A stretch of DNA of 8,611 bases from JBFELO01 sp041552055 (GTDB lineage Bacteria > Acidobacteriota > Thermoanaerobaculia > Thermoanaerobaculales > Sulfomarinibacteraceae). Both the position numbers and the translations under genes were made by a program. Shown in pieces: positions 1 through 5,010 of this stretch. Under the pieces are notes generated by a model, which saw nothing but the letters and a program-made list of their open reading frames with translations, was not told the DNA's origin and did not search any database. Numbering within the stretch: the stretch's first letter is position 1; each line of letters opens with the position of its first letter. The DNA is taken from contig JBFELO010000183.1 of NCBI GenBank assembly GCA_041552055.1, forward strand, positions 1 to 8,611, read 5' to 3'.

Positions 1-153
1 TAGGTGGCTGTGGCCGAGGGGATCGCAGGCCCGAAGGGCCGGAGTGGGCGGGCTGGAGGCCTACAGCCACACGCAGGCGGGCTTGCGTCGAATCGAAGCG
101 GCCCGACCAGCGAATCGAACACTCCGCCATCGAGGCGGCGTTGGAGATGAAGC
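1..153. other. Hairpin-rich non-coding stretch beyond the tRNA 3' end
   Basis: No convincing protein is encoded here on either strand. The stretch lies downstream of tRNA-Pro on the tRNA's strand and is rich in inverted repeats. A 12-bp stem with one bulged base joins 4-15 to 58-70. Inside it is a 5-bp hairpin, 28-32 with 36-40. Next to it is a 7-bp hairpin (one G-U pair), 71-77 with 82-88, with a 4-base loop. A further 5-bp hairpin joins 124-128 to 134-138. None is followed by a T-run on either strand, so they are not classical intrinsic terminators. They could belong to the 3' trailer of the tRNA transcript, to a small RNA, or to nothing functional. I do not recognise a named RNA family. 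Confidence 0.3.
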
Positions 154-161
154 TGGTCGGG
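102..161. repeat. 10-bp perfect inverted repeat involving the tRNA 3' end
   Basis: CCCGACCAGC at 102-111 is the exact reverse complement of GCTGGTCGGG at 152-161. The right arm covers the end of the acceptor stem, the discriminator base and the encoded CCA of tRNA-Pro. In a tRNA precursor extending past the CCA, the downstream arm could pair with the 3' acceptor strand and compete with tRNA folding or 3' processing. The repeat is seen directly. Any role is inference, and a chance match is possible. Confidence 0.4.
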
Positions 162-230
162 ACGCGGAGATTTGAACTCCGGACCCCCTGAACCCCATTC
201 AGGTGCGCTACCAGACTGCGCTACGTCCCG
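154..230 (-). tRNA. tRNA-Pro, anticodon GGG
   Basis: Read on the minus strand from 230 to 154, this 77-nt sequence folds as a complete cloverleaf. The acceptor stem CGGGACG/CGTCCCG is perfect and the D stem is GCGC/GCGC. The anticodon stem CCTGA/TCAGG encloses the loop ATGGGGT, with anticodon GGG at plus-strand 194-196. The variable loop is 5 nt, and the T stem CGGAG/CTCCG encloses TTCAAAT. The discriminator is A and the terminal CCA is genomically encoded. GGG reads proline codon CCC (and CCU by wobble). The sequence closely resembles bacterial proline tRNAs such as E. coli proL, recalled from memory. It is divergent from the protein genes to its right. Confidence 0.95.
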
Positions 231-232
231 AC

Positions 233-294
233 CCGGAGGGAGGGATCTCCCCTCCCCCATCTTGCAGCGGCACATTGTACGCGATCCCTCCCGG
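233..294. repeat. Interrupted inverted repeat around the tRNA promoter area
   Basis: GGGAGGGATC at 238-247 is the exact reverse complement of GATCCCTCCC at 283-292. Allowing a 3-base bulge, the match extends to CCGG on the outer side (233-236 with 291-294), giving a 12-bp stem. The 35-bp spacer holds the possible tRNA -10 box. A competing 6-bp hairpin, 235-240 with 250-255, is also possible. It could be a binding site for a dimeric protein or a feature of the tRNA leader. The repeat is seen directly; its function is unknown. Confidence 0.35.
274..279 (-). promoter_or_regulatory. Possible -10 box for tRNA-Pro
   Basis: On the minus strand this reads TACAAT, five of six bases matching the sigma-70 -10 consensus, about 44 bp upstream of the tRNA 5' end. 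I see no good -35 hexamer at 16-18 bp spacing, so support is the -10 box and its position only. Transcription from here would give a leader of roughly 35-40 nt before the mature tRNA. Confidence 0.35.
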
Positions 295-452
295 AAGCTC
301 TAGCCCATTCGCCACGAGAGAGATACACCGCGATCGCAAGCAGAACTGGTCGCGCGTGGCCGGCTTGGACTCGAAAGTTGGCAGGGAATGCGACGGGTGA
401 GCCGCATCTACCCCCTCCCGAGCCCGCTCATTAGGAATTATTCGCGATTTCA

Positions 453-502
453 TTGACTGAGTGTGCAATTGACCCCATATTGATTCCAAGGAGTGTTATA
501 TT
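453..502 (+). promoter_or_regulatory. Candidate promoter(s) for the GAF-hdr cluster
   Basis: Two readings are possible inside the AT-rich patch. First, TGTTATATT at 494-502 is an extended -10 element: TG, one base, then TATATT, five of six matches to consensus. It does not need a good -35; the nearest TTGACC (469-474) is 22 bp away, too far. Second, TTGACT at 453-458 is followed after exactly 17 bp by CATATT at 476-481, five of six and four of six matches. Either start site would lie about 170-190 bp before the GAF start codon. In a high-GC genome such boxes are more telling than usual, but other sigma factors cannot be excluded. Confidence 0.4.
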
Positions 503-679
503 GAGACTGGTTGTTCCAGTGGACGCGACAGCAGAGCTGAAATAGGGCGGCGGATCCTTTTTTTCGCCGACGCTTCACACCACGCGGAGACACTTCCTAC
601 CGATCGTCGAACAGCCCGGATCGAGGCTCACGACACGACGCCGAGAGCCGCGCCCGGGCGGATAGAACGGGAGGAGTCC

Positions 680-1738
680 ATGGTTGTGTGCCGGCAGTGC
701 CGCGACGTGTTCAACGTGATCGGCGGCGCCCTCAATGAACAACTCGACGCACCGAGCGTGCTCCAGCTGGTCGCAGAGACGCTGACCGAACAGTTCAACC
801 TGTACGGCTGTCAGTTTCGGCTGCTCAGCCGAGACCAGCGCATCCTCGAGAGCGTCGCAGTCCACGGTGTGAGCCAGAATTTCCTCGACAAGGGACCCGT
901 CGACGCCGAGCGCAGCGTGGTGGAGTCGCTCGAGGGGAACACCGTGATGATCCTCGACTGCACGTCGGATCCCCGGATCCAATATCCCGACGCGTTTGCC
1001 TCCGAGGGGATTACATCGCTGCTCTCGGTGCCCCTCAAAACCCGAGGACAGGTGATCGGAATGATGCGCCTTTACAGCGCCGAGGCGCGAGAATTCCACA
1101 AGGACGAGATCGATTTCTTCGAGGTGGTGGCGGTGTTCTGCGCCAGCGCGGTGATCCACGCGATGTTCCACCAGATTCTGGCTCACATCACCGAGGCGGG
1201 CCGGTCGTCGATCGAACTTCCCGAAGTCCTGAACAGCTTCGTCCGTATCGTCAGCGAGGATCTCCGGGCAAAGGGCTGCGCGATCCAGCTGTACGACGCG
1301 AAGACCTCGAAGCTCGAGCCGCGCGCCGCCTACGGACTGCGCCGCGGATTCGTTGAGCGTGTACCGAAGTTGGTGACCGATGCCACGATCACCGCCGTGT
1401 TGGCCGGGGAATGCACGGCGATCCTGCACCCCACTCACGATGACCGAGTCGTGCTCCAGAGCGACGTCGCGCGCGAGAAGGTCGGATCCATGCTGCTGGT
1501 CCCTCTCACCAGCCAGAGCCGGCCGATCGGTGCGCTCACGTTGTTCACCCACCACCCCTACCGGTTCTCCGAGGACGAGAAGCAACTCATGCTGGCGATA
1601 GGCGACCAGTGTTCCCTGGTCATCTGCAACGCCCAGATGTTCGCGGCTCTGAAGAGTCGGTACAACACGATGGTCGACGACTTCCAGCTCTGGTTCGACC
1701 ACGTTCACGTCCACCCAAGGAGCGGATCCAAGGTTTGA
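680..1738 (+). CDS. Tandem GAF-domain protein, probable sensor without output domain
   Basis: A 352-residue soluble protein with no signal peptide or membrane segment. Two GAF modules are visible. The first spans about residues 20-160, with SLLSVPLKTRGQVIGMMRLY at 113-132 as the typical GAF core strand-turn-strand. The second spans about 178-322, with SMLLVPLTSQSRPIGALTLF at 270-289. Long helices flank each module, as in GAF dimers. No kinase, cyclase, EAL/GGDEF or DNA-binding domain follows; the chain ends about 30 residues after the second GAF. A CxxC pair (C4, C7) lies at the N-terminus. GAF domains bind small ligands, haem or Fe-S clusters; the ligand here is unknown. The ATG has GGGAGGAG at 669-676 just before it, and I find no earlier in-frame start nearby. 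It heads the hdr cluster, so regulation of that cluster or direct sensing by the complex is plausible but inferred. Confidence 0.85.
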   Translation: MVVCRQCRDVFNVIGGALNEQLDAPSVLQLVAETLTEQFNLYGCQFRLLSRDQRILESVAVHGVSQNFLDKGPVDAERSVVESLEGNTVMILDCTSDPRIQYPDAFASEGITSLLSVPLKTRGQVIGMMRLYSAEAREFHKDEIDFFEVVAVFCASAVIHAMFHQILAHITEAGRSSIELPEVLNSFVRIVSEDLRAKGCAIQLYDAKTSKLEPRAAYGLRRGFVERVPKLVTDATITAVLAGECTAILHPTHDDRVVLQSDVAREKVGSMLLVPLTSQSRPIGALTLFTHHPYRFSEDEKQLMLAIGDQCSLVICNAQMFAALKSRYNTMVDDFQLWFDHVHVHPRSGSKV

Positions 1739-1762
1739 TGGTGCACCACGGCCCACTGCCCC

Positions 1763-1830
1763 ACTCGCGAGAGAGGACCCGAAAGGGACGGCGGCAGTCA
1801 ACACGAGCACGCCGGCGATCTCTCGCGGGT
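1763..1830. other. Stem-loop element between the GAF gene and hdrC
   Basis: In the 181-bp gap between the GAF stop and hdrC, bases 1763-1774 pair with 1819-1830 in a 12-bp stem containing one G-U. Inside are a CCC-GAAA-GGG mini-hairpin with a GNRA loop (1778-1787) and a 5-bp stem, 1789-1793 with 1810-1814. The drawing is therefore a three-way junction. No T-run follows, so it is not a standard terminator. It could be an RNA processing or stability element that sets hdr expression apart from the GAF gene. A stem of this length can also arise by chance in GC-rich DNA. Confidence 0.35.
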
Positions 1831-1919
1831 CAGCCGTTGTCTCAAGCGCACCACCATCAACCAGCCGAGGCCAACGCGTTCCCGAAGACTCGCAGGGATC
1901 GAGAAACGGACGGCGCACG

Positions 1920-2333
1920 ATGAGGGTGAAGATCTCAAAGGCTTCTCTTCAGAGCGGGTTCCTGGTCGACGTCGAGGAGATGAGCGGAGAGCACGTGTGG
2001 TCGTGCTACCAGTGCGGCAACTGCTCCGCTGGGTGCCCGCTCGCGTTCGCCATGGAGCTGTTGCCGAACCAGATCATTCGCCTGCTCCACCTCGGCCAGG
2101 AGGAGGAGGTGTTCCGCGCCAACACCATCTGGCTGTGCACGTCGTGCCTGACGTGCAAGACCCGCTGTCCGCGCGGCGTCGATCTGTCGCGCATCAACGA
2201 GTCGATCCGCCACCTCGCGCTGCGGCGGGGAAAGGCGCCCGACCGATTCGGACCGGACCAGATAGAGCCCGGAGTAGCGGCCTCGGCGCCTCCTCAGGGC
2301 CTCGCCAGTGCGTTCCGCAAATTCGGCGGTTGA
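1920..2333 (+). CDS. hdrC: Heterodisulfide reductase-like subunit C (HdrC)
   Basis: A 137-residue cytoplasmic ferredoxin-like protein expected to carry two [4Fe-4S] clusters that relay electrons between HdrA and HdrB. Both cluster motifs are intact: C29-x2-C32-x2-C35-x3-C39-P and C73-x2-C76-x2-C79-x3-C83-P. The segment before the first motif, VEEMSGEHVWSCYQCGNCSA, is characteristic of HdrC, and CPRGVDLSRINESIR after the second motif also fits. No membrane haem domain is fused, unlike HdrE- or QmoC-type proteins, so it belongs to the soluble HdrABC class. The ATG at 1920 has only a weak Shine-Dalgarno (GGACGG). It is preferred because a start at the ATG at 1980 would remove the conserved N-terminal segment. 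The stop is 9 bp before hdrB. Confidence 0.93.
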   Translation: MRVKISKASLQSGFLVDVEEMSGEHVWSCYQCGNCSAGCPLAFAMELLPNQIIRLLHLGQEEEVFRANTIWLCTSCLTCKTRCPRGVDLSRINESIRHLALRRGKAPDRFGPDQIEPGVAASAPPQGLASAFRKFGG

Positions 2334-2342
2334 GAACGGCCC

Positions 2343-3245
2343 ATGGAATACCTCTATTACCCGGGATGCACGCTCGTCGACACGGCTCGTAACTTCGACC
2401 GCTGCGGTCGCGCCGCTGCGCGAGCACTTGACGTCGAGCTCGTCGAGATGCCTGACTGGACCTGCTGCGGCACGACCTTCCCGCTCACCAACCGCAAGAT
2501 CGTCGGCCTGGTGGCACCGGTGCGCACTCTGGTCAACGCGAGGGGGGAGGGCTACGAAGAGCTGCTCACGCTGTGCAGCTTCTGCTACAACGTCCTGAAA
2601 CGGGCCAACTACGCGGTGCGGAACCGCGGCGACGAGCGGATGCGGATCAACGCGTACCTCGAGGACGAGTTCGTCCGCGCCGGCCAGGAGTACGACGAGT
2701 ACGAGGGTGAGGTCGAGGTCGTCCACCTGCTCGAGGTGCTGCGCGACACGGTCGGATTCGAGTCGGTTACCGCCCAGGTGACGCGGCCGCTCACCAATCT
2801 CAAGGTCGCCCCCTACTACGGCTGTCTCCTGCTGCGGCCGCAATCGGAGATCGGGCTCGACGACGCCGACGAGCCGACGGTTCTCGAGGATCTGCTCGGC
2901 GCCCTGGGATGCGATGTGATCGACTTCCCCCATCGGGTCGAATGCTGCGGTTCCTACCTCGGCCTCAGCTCGCCGGACATCGCACTCCAGAACTCGTACG
3001 AGATCGTGCACACAGCCAGCAGGCTGGGGGCGGACGTGCTCGCCGTGGTCTGCCCGCTGTGCGCCTACAACCTCGACCTGCGGCAGGAGGAGATGCACCA
3101 GCGCTTCAGCGGCTTCCGGCAGGTCCCGGTGATGTACTTCACCGAACTCCTCGCGCTCGCACTCGAGGTGGAGGAGGAGGTGTACTCCTGGGAACGGCAC
3201 GCCGTCGACCCCCTGCCCGTGCTGCAGACCGTGGGAGGGATCTGA
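2343..3245 (+). CDS. hdrB: Heterodisulfide reductase-like subunit B (HdrB), two CCG domains
   Basis: A 300-residue cytoplasmic protein of the HdrB/CCG family, the catalytic subunit that reduces a disulfide (CoM-S-S-CoB in methanogens, unknown in most bacteria). Both CCG modules are complete: C9-x31-C41-C42-x35-C78-x2-C81 and C161-x39-C201-C202-x34-C237-x2-C240. In methanogen HdrB these cysteines hold two non-cubane [4Fe-4S] clusters at the active site, so the sequence predicts a full-strength active site here. YYPGC at 5-9 and CPLCAYN at 237-243 are family hallmarks. Length is normal for HdrB. The ATG follows hdrC by 9 bp with a weak Shine-Dalgarno, suggesting translational coupling. The real substrate cannot be read from the sequence; bacteria lack CoM/CoB in most cases. 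Confidence 0.94.
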   Translation: MEYLYYPGCTLVDTARNFDRCGRAAARALDVELVEMPDWTCCGTTFPLTNRKIVGLVAPVRTLVNARGEGYEELLTLCSFCYNVLKRANYAVRNRGDERMRINAYLEDEFVRAGQEYDEYEGEVEVVHLLEVLRDTVGFESVTAQVTRPLTNLKVAPYYGCLLLRPQSEIGLDDADEPTVLEDLLGALGCDVIDFPHRVECCGSYLGLSSPDIALQNSYEIVHTASRLGADVLAVVCPLCAYNLDLRQEEMHQRFSGFRQVPVMYFTELLALALEVEEEVYSWERHAVDPLPVLQTVGGI

Positions 3246-3249
3246 CGCC

Positions 3250-5004
3250 ATGGCCGGCATCGGGATCTTCGTCTGTGACTGCGACGGCGAGCTTTCGGAG
3301 AGGATCGACCTCGAGGTCCTCGGGAGCAGGCTGCAGGAGCATCCAGACGTCGTCGACGTCATTCCCCACCCTCACCTGTGTTCCGAGGCCGGCCTCGCCC
3401 TGATCGAGGAATCCCTCGCCGGCAAGGGGTTGGGGGCGGTGCTCGTTGCAGCCTGCGCCTACGACCTCTACGACGTGGCGTTCCGGCCGATCATGGAAAA
3501 GGCGGAACTGGGTCCCGGACAAACGGTGAACCTCGATCTGCGGGTGTCGTCGAGCCGCGACGAGAACGTAAAGGCACGAACGAAACACTCGGTCGATCGC
3601 GCGCTCGCGCTCCTCGATCGCCTCGAACTGCCGAGCGACAAACTGGAGTTGGTCCCCGAGGAGGCCGACCACGGCGTCGTCCGCCGCGCGCTCGTGATCG
3701 GGGGTGGCATCGGTGGCATCCAGGCCGCCCTCGACATCGCCAACTCGGGCCACGAGGTGGTCCTCGTCGAGCGGCAGCCGTCTATCGGCGGCCACATGAT
3801 CCAGCTGTCCGAGACCTTTCCATCGCTCGACTGCTCGCAGTGCATCCTGACCCCGAAGATGGCCGAGGTGGGGCGCCACCCGAAGGTCCGGCTGCTCACC
3901 ACCTCCGAGGTCACCGGCCTCGAAGGCCGACTGGGGCGGTTCACCGCGAAGATCGAGCGCAAACCGCGCTACGTCCTGGACAGTTGCACTGCGTGCGGCG
4001 ACTGCGTCGACGCATGTCCGGTGCTGGTGTGCGACCAGTTCAACACCGGACTTCGCTGGCGCAAGGCCATCTTTCAGCCGTTCCCCCAGGCCGTGCCGTC
4101 GATCTTCGCCCTGGACGACGAACACTGCCTCGGACTGTTTCCGCTCGCCTGCGGCAAGTGCGAGCAGGTGTGCGAGCCCGGCTCGATCGACTACGACATG
4201 CAGCCGGTCACCGAGGAGATCGAGGTCGGCGCCGTGGTGGTGGCCACGGGCTACGAGATGTACAGCTACGGCGACGTCTCGGAGTACGGCTACGGCAAGT
4301 ACGACGACGTCATCAACGGACTCCAGTTCGAGCGCCTGCTGAGCGCCTCGGGCCCGACCATGGGCAAGGTGATGCGACCCTCCGACGGGAGGGAGCCGAA
4401 GGAGGTGGTGTTCATCCAGTGCGTGCGCAGCCGTAATCCCGAGCGAGGCAAACCGTACTGCTCCGGCATCTGCTGCATGTACACGGCCAAGCACGCGATG
4501 CTGTACAAGCACCGGGTCCCGGACGGACAGGCGTTTGTCTTCTACATGGATATCCGAGCCGGCGGCAAGGGCTACGAGGAGTTCGTGCAGCGGGCGATGG
4601 AAAACGACGGCGTGATGTACCTCCGCGGGCGGGTGTCCAAGGTCTTCGAGGAGAACGGGCGGATCGTCGTATGGGGGGCGGACACCCTGGTCGGCAAACG
4701 GATCGAAATCGCCGCGGACCTGGTGGTGCTGGCCACCGCGATAGTGCCCAACGACGGCTACGAGAGCGTCGCCCAGGTGACCGATCTCGCGGCCGACGAG
4801 CACGGGTTCTTCACCGCGACCCACGGGAAGGCCGACCCTGTCGGCGGCTCGGTTCCCGGCATCTACCTCGTCGGTTGCTGCCAGGGACCGACCGACATCC
4901 CGGAGACCGTGGCGCAGGCGAGCGGCGCCGCCGCCAAAGTGTGCGCCCTGTTCGCAGCCGAACCGAAGAGGGCGGTCCCGGAGCCCATGCTGGCGGAGGC
5001 TTGA
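3250..5004 (+). CDS. hdrA: HdrA-like flavoprotein 1: keeps the inserted ferredoxin, lacks the C-terminal ferredoxin
   Basis: A 584-residue HdrA, the FAD subunit that bifurcates electrons. In order: an N-terminal domain (about 1-140; FVCDC, C44, C69); an FAD Rossmann motif GGGIGGIQAALD at 151-162; the conserved ETFPSLDCSQCILTPKM at 188-204 (C195, C198); and an inserted ferredoxin domain with C246/C249/C252/C256-P and C293/C301/C304/C308. RKAIFQPFPQAVPS (271-284) is the usual linker inside that insert. The second half of the reductase fold includes CVRSR and YCSGICCMYTAKHAMLYK (403-420), and the GCCQGPTDIPETVAQASGAA block closes it. It ends about 20 residues later, where typical HdrA has another two-cluster ferredoxin; that domain is absent. 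The usual N-terminal NIREHCSWVH is also missing, replaced by sequence without cysteine at 85-130. The Shine-Dalgarno GGAGGG lies at 3234-3239. It sits directly behind hdrB and 6 bp before a second hdrA. Confidence 0.93.
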   Translation: MAGIGIFVCDCDGELSERIDLEVLGSRLQEHPDVVDVIPHPHLCSEAGLALIEESLAGKGLGAVLVAACAYDLYDVAFRPIMEKAELGPGQTVNLDLRVSSSRDENVKARTKHSVDRALALLDRLELPSDKLELVPEEADHGVVRRALVIGGGIGGIQAALDIANSGHEVVLVERQPSIGGHMIQLSETFPSLDCSQCILTPKMAEVGRHPKVRLLTTSEVTGLEGRLGRFTAKIERKPRYVLDSCTACGDCVDACPVLVCDQFNTGLRWRKAIFQPFPQAVPSIFALDDEHCLGLFPLACGKCEQVCEPGSIDYDMQPVTEEIEVGAVVVATGYEMYSYGDVSEYGYGKYDDVINGLQFERLLSASGPTMGKVMRPSDGREPKEVVFIQCVRSRNPERGKPYCSGICCMYTAKHAMLYKHRVPDGQAFVFYMDIRAGGKGYEEFVQRAMENDGVMYLRGRVSKVFEENGRIVVWGADTLVGKRIEIAADLVVLATAIVPNDGYESVAQVTDLAADEHGFFTATHGKADPVGGSVPGIYLVGCCQGPTDIPETVAQASGAAAKVCALFAAEPKRAVPEPMLAEA

Positions 5005-5010
5005 GGAGCG

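Larger units (their letters stand above)
231..679. other. Divergent intergenic region between tRNA-Pro and the GAF gene
   Basis: This stretch of about 450 bp holds no credible protein gene; open frames here overlap the tRNA or lack any family signal. It contains the tRNA leader and promoter area (231-295), a neutral GC-rich middle, and an AT-rich patch at about 428-510 that stands out from the surrounding GC-rich DNA and carries the promoter candidates for the plus-strand cluster. Its last 170 bp would form a long 5' untranslated leader. A run of seven T at 558-564 has no stable hairpin before it. Confidence 0.6.

Noticed and set aside
101..123. Possible second tRNA or tRNA remnant (T-loop-like TTCGATT on the minus strand)
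   Set aside because: The flanking T stem pairs only partly, and no acceptor, anticodon or D arm can be drawn around it.
102..230. tRNA-linked integration site (att)
   Set aside because: The tRNA 3' end recurs only as a 10-bp inverted, not direct, copy, and no integrase or mobile gene is present in the window.
330..337. GCGATCGC octamer, the HIP1 motif of some cyanobacteria
   Set aside because: I noticed only one copy, with no enrichment apparent by eye; nothing else points to a cyanobacterium.
203..489. Small open frames around the tRNA and intergenic region (plus 203-400, minus 208-489)
   Set aside because: They overlap the tRNA gene, have no ribosome site of note and show no recognisable protein features.
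547..564. Intrinsic terminator suggested by the T-run at 558-564
   Set aside because: No stable GC-rich hairpin directly precedes the T-run on the plus strand, and no gene on that strand ends before it.
575..3362. Minus-strand open frames of 447 and 475 codons opposite the GAF gene and hdrC-hdrB
   Set aside because: Same reason: complements of convincing plus-strand genes, with low-complexity composition and no motifs.
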